Shown one piece after another: positions 52,670 to 61,738 of a stretch of DNA of 64,000 bases. The DNA lies in NCBI RefSeq assembly GCF_024170005.1, contig NZ_JALJXJ010000016.1, positions 62,001-126,000 of the forward strand. The letters run 5' to 3'. Numbering within the stretch: the first letter of the stretch is position 1; every line of letters begins with the position of its first letter. Under the pieces are notes generated by a model. The model did no database searches. It saw only the letters and a list, made by a program, of their open reading frames with translations, and was not told the origin of the DNA. The position numbers were made by a program, and so were the translations under genes. This stretch comes from Azospirillum lipoferum (GTDB taxonomy: Bacteria > Pseudomonadota > Alphaproteobacteria > Azospirillales > Azospirillaceae).

Positions 52670-52957
52670 ATGTTCGTCGTCACGCTCAGATTTTCCGCGA
52701 ACAGGGCGGAGGCCGCCAGGCATATGGACGGGCACACCGCCTGGATCCGGCGCGGGTTCGAAGACGGCGTCTTCCTGCTGGCCGGCAGCCTTCCCGGCGG
52801 TGCCGGCGGTGCCGTTCTCGCGCACGACATCTCGCGCGGTGATCTGGACGCGCGCCTGCGGGAGGATCCCTTCGTGGCGGAGAAGATCGTCGACGCCGAC
52901 ATCCTCGAAATCACGCCGGGCCGTGTGGACGACCGTCTGGCTTTCCTGCGGGCCTGA
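52670..52957 (+). CDS. YciI-family protein
   Basis: 95 residues with the YCII-related fold: FVVTLRFSANRAEAARHMDGHTAWI, with the conserved His pair, and GVFLLAGSLPGGAGGAVL. Dimeric alpha/beta-barrel proteins of unknown or hydrolase-like activity. It lies 26 bp after tetR and 17 bp before tag, so it is probably co-transcribed with both. Confidence 0.88.
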   Translation: MFVVTLRFSANRAEAARHMDGHTAWIRRGFEDGVFLLAGSLPGGAGGAVLAHDISRGDLDARLREDPFVAEKIVDADILEITPGRVDDRLAFLRA

Positions 52958-52974
52958 CCGATGAAGGTTTACCG

Positions 52975-53601
52975 ATGAACGCGACGATCCCCGGTCCTGA
53001 CGGCAGACCCCGGTGCCGCTGGTGCGCGGCTGCGCCCGAATTCTTCGCCTATCACGATACCGAATGGGGATTTCCGGTCGGCGATGACCGCCGCCTGTTC
53101 GAGAAGCTCTGCCTGGAAGCTTTCCAGTCGGGCCTGAGCTGGCGCACCATCCTCGCCAAGCGGGAGAATTTCCGCGCGGCCTTCGAAGGGTTCGATTTCG
53201 AGCGGGTCGCCGCCTTCACCCAGGCCGACGTCGAGCGCCTGATGACGAACGACGGCATCGTCCGTCACCGCGGCAAGATCGAGGCGGTCGTCAACAATGC
53301 CCGGCGCGCACGGGAACTGGTGGAGCAGGAGGGCTCGCTGGCCGCTTATGTCTGGCGCTTCGAGCCGTCGGCCGACGCATGTGCGCCGCCGCAGACCGCC
53401 TCCACCTCTCCGGCGTCGGTCGCCCTGTCGAAGGACCTGAAGAAGCGCGGCTGGTCCTTCGTCGGCCCGACGACCGTCCATGCCTTCATGCAGGCGATGG
53501 GGCTGATCAACGATCACGTCGAAGGCTGTGCGGTGCATGGCGAGGTGGAACGGGCGCGGGCCGCATTCCAGCGGCCGCGCCGGATGGCCGGTGCGGGCTG
53601 A
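52975..53601 (+). CDS. tag: DNA-3-methyladenine glycosylase I
   Basis: Base-excision repair enzyme removing 3-methyladenine. 208 residues. CRWCAAAPEFFAYHDTEWGFPV at the start with the zinc-ligand Cys and His, SGLSWRTILAKRENFRAAF with the helix-hairpin region, and FVGPTTVHAFMQAMGLINDHVEGC near the end carrying the second zinc pair (His, Cys). Typical Tag; a tail of about 25 residues follows. The neighbouring TetR repressor suggests control by a stress signal rather than by Ada. Confidence 0.94.
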   Translation: MNATIPGPDGRPRCRWCAAAPEFFAYHDTEWGFPVGDDRRLFEKLCLEAFQSGLSWRTILAKRENFRAAFEGFDFERVAAFTQADVERLMTNDGIVRHRGKIEAVVNNARRARELVEQEGSLAAYVWRFEPSADACAPPQTASTSPASVALSKDLKKRGWSFVGPTTVHAFMQAMGLINDHVEGCAVHGEVERARAAFQRPRRMAGAG

Positions 53602-53610
53602 GCCTCTCCA

Positions 53611-53630
53611 CTTATGCGTCGTCGCATAAG
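53611..53630 (+). terminator. Hairpin after tag
   Basis: CTTATGCG-TCGT-CGCATAAG, extended by three more pairs past a two-base bulge, starting 9 bp after the tag stop. No T-run, so its effect on the peptidase gene 97 bp downstream is uncertain. Confidence 0.5.
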
Positions 53631-53726
53631 AGTGGGGCTGGCCCTCCCCGCCCGACGCCCCACCTGTTGAGCGGAAGCCACGGAAGACGGAGCGGTGCTG
53701 TGCGAAGGGTTCGGCAGAGAGTCTGG

Positions 53727-54779
53727 ATGAGGGTGCCGGCTGGATATCGCTGGGGCCTTGCCGCCCTGCTGTTCCTGCCGCCTGCCGCCCTTGGCGCCGC
53801 ATTTGCCCAGGCTCCTGCCGGGGCTCCGGCGCTGGAGGTGCCGGTGCGCTGCCGGATCGGGGCGGACTGTTTCGTCCAGAACTATGTCGATGCCGATCCG
53901 GGGCCGGGGATGCGGGATTTCGCCTGTGGCCGGCTGACCTATGACGGGCACAAGGGGACCGATTTCCGGCTGTCCGACCTGGAGGCGATGCGGCGCGGGG
54001 TGGCGGTGGTGGCTGCCGCCCCAGGCACGGTGGTGCGCGTGCGCGACGGGATGGACGACGTCAGCATCCGGCAGAGCGGCGGCGCCCCGACCGGGCGGGA
54101 GGCCGGCAATGCGGTGGTGGTCGACCATGGCAACGGCTGGGAGACCCAGTACAGCCACCTGAAGCGCGGCAGCATCGCGGTCAAGCCGGGCGACCGGGTG
54201 GAGGCGGGCACCGTGCTGGCCCAGGTCGGGCTGTCCGGCAACACCGAGTTCCCCCATGTCGATTTCGGCATCCGCCATGACGGCCACACCCTCGATCCCT
54301 ACACCGGCAAGGAGGTCGGGACCGGGGAGGCGCCGGCCTGTTCCGCCGATCAGGACATCGCACCGGTGCCGTCGGGCACGCTGTGGAGTGCCGAGGCGCG
54401 CCGGACGCTCGCCTACCGGCCGAGCGCCGTGCTCGGTGCCGGTCTGGCGCCCGAGGCGCCGAAGGCGGAGGTGGCCCGGAATGGTGGCTATGGCGGCAGG
54501 ACGCTGCCGGCCGACACGCCGGTGCTGGGCGTGTGGACGGAGCTGATGGGCGGGCGGCAGGGCGACCGGGTGACGCTGGAGGTCACCGGTCCCGACGGAC
54601 GCCGCCTGTTCCGCAACGAGGGCGCGGTGCCGCGTCCGCTGGCCGTGCTGTTCTTCGGCACCGAGGTGAAGAAACCGGCCCCCGGCTCCTGGGTCCCCGG
54701 TCCCTACCGGGTGACGGTGACGCTGCGCCACGGCGATGAAACGGTGCTGCGGGAAGAGCGGCAGGTGGAGATGCGCTGA
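53727..54779 (+). CDS. M23-type peptidoglycan peptidase-like protein
   Basis: 350 residues from ATG 53727, with a clear signal peptide (MRVPAGYRWGLAALLFLPPAALGAAFAQA). Core about 80-230: GHKGTDFRLSD, with the metal His and Asp, VVVDHGNGWETQYSHL, and PHVDFGIRHDG. The last motif has Asp where the usual HxH second His would be, so activity may be altered. A C-terminal beta domain (about 255-350) contains WTELMGGRQGDRVTLEVTGPDG and may bind peptidoglycan or sugar. Periplasmic cell-wall hydrolase by family; a regulator-type inactive homologue is possible. Confidence 0.82.
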   Translation: MRVPAGYRWGLAALLFLPPAALGAAFAQAPAGAPALEVPVRCRIGADCFVQNYVDADPGPGMRDFACGRLTYDGHKGTDFRLSDLEAMRRGVAVVAAAPGTVVRVRDGMDDVSIRQSGGAPTGREAGNAVVVDHGNGWETQYSHLKRGSIAVKPGDRVEAGTVLAQVGLSGNTEFPHVDFGIRHDGHTLDPYTGKEVGTGEAPACSADQDIAPVPSGTLWSAEARRTLAYRPSAVLGAGLAPEAPKAEVARNGGYGGRTLPADTPVLGVWTELMGGRQGDRVTLEVTGPDGRRLFRNEGAVPRPLAVLFFGTEVKKPAPGSWVPGPYRVTVTLRHGDETVLREERQVEMR

Positions 54780-54967
54780 CCGGGTTGAGTCGGGAATTTC
54801 CTGAGCAACGAAAAAGATAGGCAAGTGACAAGTGCGGAGATTCGGGCATTTGTCACGAAATGAACACCGGAATCCCGTACGGAAGGATAACTCCGAAAGG
54901 TTATCCATACCTCATTATTAAGTATTTCTGCCGTGTGATTGCCCGGTATCGGCAAGGCAATCCGGCA

Positions 54968-57577
54968 ATGACAGACACGCAGCAGGCTTTCTACGTCGCG
55001 ACCAACGGCAACGATTCCTGGTCGGGGCGTTTGGCGGCACCCAATGCCGACGGCACCGACGGTCCCTTCGCCACGCTGGAACGCGCGCAGAGCGCGATGC
55101 GGGCGACCGGCATCCGCGACACCTATGTGCGCGGCGGCACCTATGCCATGGCGCGCACGGTCACGCTGACCGGAGCCGACAACGGCGTGCGCATCATGGC
55201 CTTTCCGGGCGAGACGCCGGTGTTCAGCGGCGGCGAGCGGGTCGGCGGTTTCACCGCCATCGGCGGCGGGCTCTATGCCGCGGCGACCTCGGCGACGGGG
55301 CTGGACCTCTCCATCGGCGGGGTGCGGCAGAAGGTGGCGCAGACCGGTGACTGGAACGCCGGCGACGCCCGCTCCGGCTGGTCGGTGCTGGAGGCGGCGG
55401 CCGGCGGCGCCAGCAAAACCAGTCTGCGCGTCGGGGCCGGCGACGGGGCGATGGCGGCGGTGCTGGCCGCCGGTGTCCAGCCCGGCACCATGGTCCAGAC
55501 CTTCGACACCGAACGGCTGTCCGACAACATCGTCGGCGTCGCCTCCACCGATGCCGGCAGCCGGACGATCAACTTCACGCAAGCGGTCAAGTACGCCCTG
55601 CGCAGCGGTGGCACCTACCGCCTGCTGAACGACGACGCCTTCATCCGTGACGCCGGCGAGTTCGCCTGGCAGGCCGAGACCGGCCGGCTGGTGGTGAAGC
55701 CGCAGGACCCCGGCACCCTGCTGGTCCAGGGCGCTGTCGTGGCGCGGCTGGGCACGCTCATGGCGCTGAACGGGGCGAGCGGCGTCACCCTCCAGGGGCT
55801 GACCTTCGCCGACACCAGCTGGGACGGCTCGGCCCTGACGCTGACCAACGCGTCGGGCAACAGCATCGCCGGCAACCGCTTCGTCAATGCCGGCACGGCG
55901 ATGACGCTGACCGGCTCGTCCGCCAACGCGATCGAGGCCAACCGGATGGAGCATCTGGGGGCCGGCGGCATCAAGGTGACCTACGGCAGCAACGCCAACC
56001 GCATCAGCGCCAACAGCATCGACGGCATCGGCGAGGTGCTGAAGGACGTCGCCGGCATCCAGCTCTACGGCGCCAGCGGCACGCTGATCTCCGGCAACGA
56101 CATCCGCAACAGCACGCGCTACGGCATCTCGATCAAGAACTGGGACGGCGCCACCGTCAACACCGACACGGTGGTGGAATACAACCGCCTCTACAACACG
56201 ATGACCGAGACCGCCGACGGCGGCGCCATCGAGATGCTGGGCCGCTCCAACGTCGACACCCGCACGACCATCCGCGGCAACGACATCCGCAATGTCGGCG
56301 GGCTGGCGACCGACGGGTCGGGCTGGCTCGACCGCCAGAAGAGCTTCGGCATCTATCTGGACGACATGGCCAACGGCGTCACCGTCCAGGACAACTTCAT
56401 CCAGAACACCGGCTGGGCCAGCGTCTTCATCCATGGCGGCGATTCCAACACCGTCACCAACAACTTCGCCACCCTGTCCAACCCGCGCGAACGCTTCATC
56501 CGGCTGGAATGGGTGCCGAGCGCCGGCAACATCGGGCTGCTCGGCAACAACCGGGTGACCGGCAACGTCATCTCCTCCTCCACCGGCGTGGATTACTGGG
56601 AGTTCTGGACCCCCGGTTCCTACACTGTCAGCGGCAACCTGTTGCAGGGCATCCGCGGGCTGAACGGCGGCGACACGCTGTCGTCCGGGCTGTTCGCCAA
56701 CCCGGCGGCCGGCGACTTCCGGCTGGGCAGCGGGGCCGCGGCAGCACTCGGTCTTTCCCTGGGAATCCATGACCTGGACTGGGGGCGGATGGGCTTCGCC
56801 CCGCTGACGGTGCCGGGGATTCCCAGCCCCGGCGGGGGATCGGGGAGCGGGACCGCCCCGGCGACCGGTACCGGCGGCACGCCCGCCGCGGCCGGGCCGG
56901 CCTTCTCGCCGCTGGCCTACATCGCCTCCTACGCCGACCTGTCGGCCGCCTTCGGCGCCAACGCCGCCGCCGGTGCCGCCCATTACGCCGCCAGCGGCCG
57001 GGCGGAAGGGCGGACGGTGAGCTTTGATCCGTTGGCCTATGTCGCTTCCTACGGCGACCTGACGGCCGCCTTCGGCACCAACGGCGATGCCGCGGCGGCC
57101 CATTACATCACCAGCGGCCGGGCCGAGGGCCGGGTGGTGAGCTTCGATCCGCTGGCCTACATCGCCTCCTATGGCGACCTGACGGCCGCCTTCGGCACCG
57201 ACCGGACGGCGGCGGCGATGCATTACATCGGCAGCGGCCGGGCGGAGGGGCGGACGGTCAGCTTCAACCCGCTCTCCTATCTGGCGGCCAATCCCGACCT
57301 TGCCGCCGCCTTCGGCACCGACACCACCCGGGCCGATCTGCATTACCTGGGCAGCGGCCGGGCGGAGGGACGGAGCACCGGCTTCAACGCCTCGGCCTAT
57401 CTGGCGGCCAACGCCGACGTGGCGGCGGCCACCGGCGGCGACCTGACGGCGGCGATGCGGCACTACATCCTGAGCGGCCGGCTGGAGGGCCGGGCGCTGA
57501 GTCCTGCCCCCGCCGCGGCAGCGGGCCTGCTGCCGGACGGCGCCATGCTGGCCGCCGCGGGGATGGGGGGAACATGA
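54968..57577 (+). CDS. Right-handed beta-helix protein with five C-terminal 40-residue modules
   Basis: 869 residues from ATG 54968 (MTDTQQAFYVATNGNDSWSG). Residues about 1-600 form a parallel beta-helix of the pectate-lyase-like type: repeated Asn-rich coils such as NRFVNAGTAMTLTGSSANAI, NDIRNSTRYGISIKNWDG and NNFATLSNPRERFIRLEW, with the early WSGRLAAPNADGTDGPFATLERA block found in polysaccharide lyases and GH141-like enzymes. A glycine-rich linker leads to five 40-residue modules (nt 56903-57502), the last with the ATGGD signature. No signal peptide, so type I secretion is likely. It may degrade or bind surface glycan. Confidence 0.85.
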   Translation: MTDTQQAFYVATNGNDSWSGRLAAPNADGTDGPFATLERAQSAMRATGIRDTYVRGGTYAMARTVTLTGADNGVRIMAFPGETPVFSGGERVGGFTAIGGGLYAAATSATGLDLSIGGVRQKVAQTGDWNAGDARSGWSVLEAAAGGASKTSLRVGAGDGAMAAVLAAGVQPGTMVQTFDTERLSDNIVGVASTDAGSRTINFTQAVKYALRSGGTYRLLNDDAFIRDAGEFAWQAETGRLVVKPQDPGTLLVQGAVVARLGTLMALNGASGVTLQGLTFADTSWDGSALTLTNASGNSIAGNRFVNAGTAMTLTGSSANAIEANRMEHLGAGGIKVTYGSNANRISANSIDGIGEVLKDVAGIQLYGASGTLISGNDIRNSTRYGISIKNWDGATVNTDTVVEYNRLYNTMTETADGGAIEMLGRSNVDTRTTIRGNDIRNVGGLATDGSGWLDRQKSFGIYLDDMANGVTVQDNFIQNTGWASVFIHGGDSNTVTNNFATLSNPRERFIRLEWVPSAGNIGLLGNNRVTGNVISSSTGVDYWEFWTPGSYTVSGNLLQGIRGLNGGDTLSSGLFANPAAGDFRLGSGAAAALGLSLGIHDLDWGRMGFAPLTVPGIPSPGGGSGSGTAPATGTGGTPAAAGPAFSPLAYIASYADLSAAFGANAAAGAAHYAASGRAEGRTVSFDPLAYVASYGDLTAAFGTNGDAAAAHYITSGRAEGRVVSFDPLAYIASYGDLTAAFGTDRTAAAMHYIGSGRAEGRTVSFNPLSYLAANPDLAAAFGTDTTRADLHYLGSGRAEGRSTGFNASAYLAANADVAAATGGDLTAAMRHYILSGRLEGRALSPAPAAAAGLLPDGAMLAAAGMGGT

Positions 57578-57729
57578 AGGATTTCATGGAAATGGGCGCC
57601 CCCCGAGAGGTTGGCGGCGCGCTGGAGACATGGCATACAATTCAAATTGCACGTCCATTCGCCATCCATGGCCCAAACCGACCCTGAATCTGGACGAAAA
57701 GACCGTTCTTACGGGATATTTTCGCAGCA

Positions 57730-58575
57730 ATGCTGGACGCACCCCTGGTCGCCCGGCTTGGGCGATGGTCAACACGGGATGTCCGAGTGGAAAATTACCG
57801 TCTTGCAGCGATGGCCTGCAAATGCTGCGCCGCGTCGGCGTCCTACGTTGGAATCCTGGATGCCAACAAGTGCTGCATCGACCGCCTTGGCCGGCGGGCG
57901 CTGCCGGTCTCTGACGTCCAGGTGCCTTATTGGGCATGCGGGAACTGCGGGTTCGTCTTCACGAATTATGTCGACGAGTGGTCCGCCGAGGATTTCCGTA
58001 CAAAGATTTATAACGCCGACTACGAGTGGATCAATCCGGCAATTCCCGGACGTGCCGATGTTCCCTTGAAGGAGACTCCCTCCTACGCGAATGGCAAACG
58101 AATTGCCTCCTTCCTGCATGGTAGCCAGGATGATATCCGGATCTTGGATTTCGGGGCCGGCGGCGATCCCGGACCGCTCGGCCAGGGGCTGATCGACAGC
58201 GGGTTCAACGTCTCCTCGTATGAACCCTACCGCGTGGAGGAGGCACGGAAACCCAAAGGCCGGTACGACGTCATTGTGGCCGTCGAGGTATTCGAGCATT
58301 GCCATGATCTCGGGGCGCTGTCCGCGTTCATGGGCCGGCACCTGAGCCGTGACGGGTTGCTGTGGATACAGACGCTGCTGCATCCCTTCCCGACGCCGCC
58401 CGACGTGTTGACGTCGTGGTACGTCGCACCGCGCGACGGGCATGTGTCGATCTTCACGCTGCCGGCGCTGAGTTGTCTCTTCAATGCCGTCGGCATCAAC
58501 ATCGTGCAGACGGCGGTGGGAACATTCGGCTTCAGAAGCGTGCCGACGTTTCCGAACCGGATCTTCCTGCGCTGA
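57730..58575 (+). CDS. SAM-dependent methyltransferase with N-terminal cysteine cluster
   Basis: 281 residues. An N-terminal zinc-ribbon-like cluster (CKCC near residue 30, CGNCGFVF near 70) precedes a class I methyltransferase domain (RILDFGAGGDPGPLGQGL near 137, YDVIVAVEVFEHCHDL near 177). This layout matches sugar methyltransferases related to C-methyltransferase and Methyltransf_23 families. ATG 57730 is used; ATG 57811 would give the same ribbon with a shorter head. It follows the beta-helix gene by 152 bp and precedes glycan-related membrane and transferase genes. Confidence 0.75.
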   Translation: MLDAPLVARLGRWSTRDVRVENYRLAAMACKCCAASASYVGILDANKCCIDRLGRRALPVSDVQVPYWACGNCGFVFTNYVDEWSAEDFRTKIYNADYEWINPAIPGRADVPLKETPSYANGKRIASFLHGSQDDIRILDFGAGGDPGPLGQGLIDSGFNVSSYEPYRVEEARKPKGRYDVIVAVEVFEHCHDLGALSAFMGRHLSRDGLLWIQTLLHPFPTPPDVLTSWYVAPRDGHVSIFTLPALSCLFNAVGINIVQTAVGTFGFRSVPTFPNRIFLR

Positions 58576-58590
58576 TACCGCTCCGCTTCC

Positions 58591-58692
58591 ATGGCCGCCA
58601 AGCAGGTTAAGACCTGGCTGGACGACCGGGCCTTCGAGACGCTGGGCAACATGTCGTCCGACGAGGTCAGGGCCGGTCTGGTCGACAGCTGA
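58591..58692 (+). CDS. Possible small ORF or gene remnant
   Basis: 33 codons (MAAKQVKTWLDDRAFETLG... ending VDS) between the methyltransferase and the membrane protein. Codon use is normal, but there is no good ribosome site. It may be the end of an eroded larger gene. I assign no function. Confidence 0.25.
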   Translation: MAAKQVKTWLDDRAFETLGNMSSDEVRAGLVDS

Positions 58693-58816
58693 CTTGTGTC
58701 TGCCTCCTTTCCCGCCTGCCTCCTCTCCCGCCTGATCGGGTGACAAGCTGGGCGTGAGCCGTTACAACGGCCCGTTCGGCGCCGCTGTCCCGCGGCACCC
58801 GGATTTCCATGCGGGG

Positions 58817-59941
58817 ATGATGGCTCAGGCTCTTCTCGACACCCCCTTCGCCCAATCGGCGAAGCCCGGTCCTGTTCCCGGCCCAGAACCGGATCCGGAG
58901 CCGGGCGAGTCCGGTCCGGGCAAGCCGGCCGGCCGGCGGTGGCCGGTGCTGGTCAAGCTGGCGGTGACGGTTGCGGTGCTGGGGGCGCTCGCCGCCGGGG
59001 CCGACTGGGCCGGCATCGCCGCGCGCCTGTCGGCCGCCGATCCCCTGCTGTTCGCCGCCGGCTTCGCCGTCAAGGCGCTGACCCTGCCCTTCGCCTCGCA
59101 GCGGTGGCGGGCGGTCGGCCGGGCCGCCGGCTTCTCGCTGACCCGCTGGACCGCCTTCCGCCTGCAGATGGCGAGTGGATTCCTCGGCCAGATCCTGCCG
59201 GGATCGGTCGGGGCCGACCTGCTGCGCGGCTGGTTCACCTGGCGGCTCGGCCATCCCGCCGGTCCGGTGATGCTGGCCCTGCTGGTCGACCGGCTGATGG
59301 CGCTGCTGGGCGTGGTGCTGATCGGGCTGATCGGGCTGCCGCATCTGGCCGCGGTGGCGCCGCCCGCCGTCGCCGGCACCGTGCTGGCCGGGGCGCTGGT
59401 CCTGGCCGTCGCCATGGGGCTTCTGCTGCTGGCCGGGCGCATTCCGCGCGACCGGCTGCCGATCCCGAAACGGCTGCGCGACGGAGCGCTGGGGCGCACC
59501 GTCTGGACCGCCGTGGCGCAGCTGCGCGCCATGGGCGGAAACCCGTCGGCCTGGGCGGCGCTGGGCCACAGCATCGGCGTCCATCTCGCCACGATCGGCG
59601 CCACCATCCTGTTCGCCCGCTCGGTCGGCCTGCCGCTCGGTTGGCTGGACGGGCTGGCCATCGTGCCGGCCGCCATCGTCGCCGCCGCCTTGCCCGTCTC
59701 GCTCGGCGGCTGGGGCGTGCGCGAGGGGGCGATGGTCGCCGGCTTCGCGCTGCTCGGCTTCAATGCCGACGCGGCCCTTCTGGTCTCGCTGCTGATCGGG
59801 CTGTCGATCGCCGTCCTCTCGCTGCCCGGCGGCGTTTTCTGGCTGCTGCTGCGCAGCGAGACCGCGGCGCGGCCGGAGGACGGCTCTTCTGCTGGCTCCT
59901 CCGGCAGACCTGATGCCTTTCCCACGGATTTTTCGCGATGA
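58817..59941 (+). CDS. LPG-synthase-type membrane protein (UPF0104/AglD-like)
   Basis: 374 residues from ATG 58817. A proline/glycine/glutamate-rich head precedes about eight membrane spans. Conserved FASQRWRAVGRAAGFSL, MASGFLGQILPGSVGADLLRGWF and PVSLGGWGVREGAMVAG are the family blocks of lysylphosphatidylglycerol synthase membrane domains, which are also found alone in glycan pathways. No lysyl-transferase domain is present. It overlaps the next gene by four bases (ATGA), so the two probably act together on a lipid-linked sugar. GTG 58754 or ATG 58820 are other possible starts. Confidence 0.82.
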   Translation: MMAQALLDTPFAQSAKPGPVPGPEPDPEPGESGPGKPAGRRWPVLVKLAVTVAVLGALAAGADWAGIAARLSAADPLLFAAGFAVKALTLPFASQRWRAVGRAAGFSLTRWTAFRLQMASGFLGQILPGSVGADLLRGWFTWRLGHPAGPVMLALLVDRLMALLGVVLIGLIGLPHLAAVAPPAVAGTVLAGALVLAVAMGLLLLAGRIPRDRLPIPKRLRDGALGRTVWTAVAQLRAMGGNPSAWAALGHSIGVHLATIGATILFARSVGLPLGWLDGLAIVPAAIVAAALPVSLGGWGVREGAMVAGFALLGFNADAALLVSLLIGLSIAVLSLPGGVFWLLLRSETAARPEDGSSAGSSGRPDAFPTDFSR

Positions 59942-61470
59942 CCGACCAGTCCACCCCGACGCTTTCCCAATCCGCTTCCGTGGCCGCTCCCGTAACCGCC
60001 GCCATGGATGCCGCTGCCGAGACGCGCGGCCTCTCCCCGCGCCAGCAGCGGATCCGCTCGCTGTTCGACGCCATGGCCCCCCTGCGCGACCGCTGGGCCG
60101 GGCGCAACCGCGCCTTCCATGACGCCGACCGCGCCTATCTGCGCTTCCTGATTCCGGAAGGGGCGACGGTGCTGGAGATCGGCTGCGGCGTCGGCGACAC
60201 GCTGGCGGCGCTGAAGCCGGCGCGCGGCGTCGGCATCGATCTCAGCCCGGCGACCATCGCCGTGGCCAGGGCGCGCCATCCCGAACTGGAGCTGATCGCC
60301 GCCGATGCCGAGGATCCGGCGACCATCGACAGCATCGAGGGACCGTTCAGCCACATCCTGCTGTCGGGCACCATCGGCTTCCTCGACGACATCGAGGAGA
60401 CGCTGCGCCTGCTGCGCCGGGTCGCCAACCCCAAGACCCGCATCATCGTCAGCTATCACTCCCGCGCCTGGGAGCCGATCCTGTGGGCGGCGGAGAAGCT
60501 GGGAATGCGCATGCCGCAGGGCCAGCAGAACTGGCTGTCCACCAGCGACATCGTCAACCTGCTGGATCTGGCCGGCTGGGAGCCGGTGCGCCGCGAATGG
60601 CGCCAGCTGATCCCGAAGCGGCTGTTCGGGCTGGGCACGCTGGTCAACCGCTATGTCGCCCCGCTGCCGGGCATCCGCCGGCTGTGCGTGCGCAACTACG
60701 TCGTCGCCCGGCCGCAGCCCGCCGCGCAGGAGGTGACGGTCGACGGCAAGCCGGCCTCGGTCACCGTGCTGATCCCCTGCCGCAACGAGCGCGGCAACAT
60801 CGAGAACGCCATCCGCCGCCTGCCCCGCTTCGCCCCCGACGTCGAGGTGATCTATGTCGAGGGCAACAGCCAGGACAACACCTATGAGGAGTGCCTGCGC
60901 GTCCGCGATGCCTATCCCGACTGGGACATCAAGGTCATGAAGCAGCCCGGCAAGGGCAAGGGCGACGCGGTGCGTGCCGGATTCGCCGTGGCGCGCGGCG
61001 ACATCCTGATCATCCTCGACGCCGACCTGACGGTGCCGCCGGAGACGATGGGGAAATTCTACCAGGCGATGGTGTCGGGGCGCGGCGAGTTCGTGAACGG
61101 CACGCGGCTCGTCTACCCGATGGCGCCGGAGGCGATGCGCTTCCTGAACTTCCTGGCCAACCGGGCCTTCGCGCGCATCTTCTCCTTCCTGCTGAACCAG
61201 CGCTTCACCGACACGCTGTGCGGCACCAAGGTGCTGTGGCGCGAGGATTATGAGACCATCGTCGCCAACCGCCATTACTTCGGCGATTTCGATCCGTTCG
61301 GCGATTTCGACCTGATCTTCGGCGCCGCCAAGCAGAACCTGAAGATCGTCGAGGTGCCGGTGCGCTACGCCGACCGCAGCTATGGCGAAACCCAGATCTC
61401 CCGCTTCACCCACGGCTGGCTGCTGGCCCGCATGGTGGTGTTCGCCTGGAAGAAGCTGAAGGCGTTCTGA
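59938..61470 (+). CDS. Methyltransferase-glycosyltransferase (GT2) fusion
   Basis: 510 residues. N-terminal class I methyltransferase (VLEIGCGVGDTLAAL near 77, LLSGTIGFLDDIEETLRLL near 141), then a GT2 domain from about 272: SVTVLIPCRNERGNIENAI, VEVIYVEGNSQDNTYEE, ILDADLTVPPETM with the DxD near 361, and DTLCGTKVLWREDYE. The GT2 half resembles dolichol-phosphate-mannose or undecaprenyl-phosphate sugar synthases. The start overlaps the membrane protein's stop. Together they may make and handle a polyprenyl-phosphate sugar, with the membrane protein as partner. Confidence 0.9.
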   Translation: MTDQSTPTLSQSASVAAPVTAAMDAAAETRGLSPRQQRIRSLFDAMAPLRDRWAGRNRAFHDADRAYLRFLIPEGATVLEIGCGVGDTLAALKPARGVGIDLSPATIAVARARHPELELIAADAEDPATIDSIEGPFSHILLSGTIGFLDDIEETLRLLRRVANPKTRIIVSYHSRAWEPILWAAEKLGMRMPQGQQNWLSTSDIVNLLDLAGWEPVRREWRQLIPKRLFGLGTLVNRYVAPLPGIRRLCVRNYVVARPQPAAQEVTVDGKPASVTVLIPCRNERGNIENAIRRLPRFAPDVEVIYVEGNSQDNTYEECLRVRDAYPDWDIKVMKQPGKGKGDAVRAGFAVARGDILIILDADLTVPPETMGKFYQAMVSGRGEFVNGTRLVYPMAPEAMRFLNFLANRAFARIFSFLLNQRFTDTLCGTKVLWREDYETIVANRHYFGDFDPFGDFDLIFGAAKQNLKIVEVPVRYADRSYGETQISRFTHGWLLARMVVFAWKKLKAF

Positions 61471-61474
61471 GGTT

Positions 61475-61696
61475 TCAGACCGGCTCGGCGGCGGCGAGCG
61501 GCAGGAAGGCCTGATAGCTGTCGCGCTGTTCGGTCAGGCTGAGCAGCAGGTCGGTCAGGCTGTCATGGGCGAAAGCGTCATCGGTGGCGGCCATCCGGCG
61601 GCGGACGACGGCGATGAACTCCTCCAGCACGTCCAGATGCAGGGTGGCGGAGGCGAGGACGTCCTTGGCGATGGGGGCGGCGATCGGAGCGGTCAT
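61475..61696 (-). CDS. Small helical protein, paralogue 1
   Basis: 73 residues. Shares SA(T/S)LHLDV, then EFIA, SLTDLL and LTEQR(D/E) with the gene at 61739, so the pair arose by duplication. Helical and acidic, no membrane segment. Function unknown. The stop codon lies 4 bp beyond the convergent GT2 fusion gene. Confidence 0.65.
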   Translation of the reverse strand: MTAPIAAPIAKDVLASATLHLDVLEEFIAVVRRRMAATDDAFAHDSLTDLLLSLTEQRDSYQAFLPLAAAEPV

Positions 61697-61738
61697 GATG
61701 GCGGTCTTTCGCGGAAGATGGGGCGGATGGGGGGCTGA

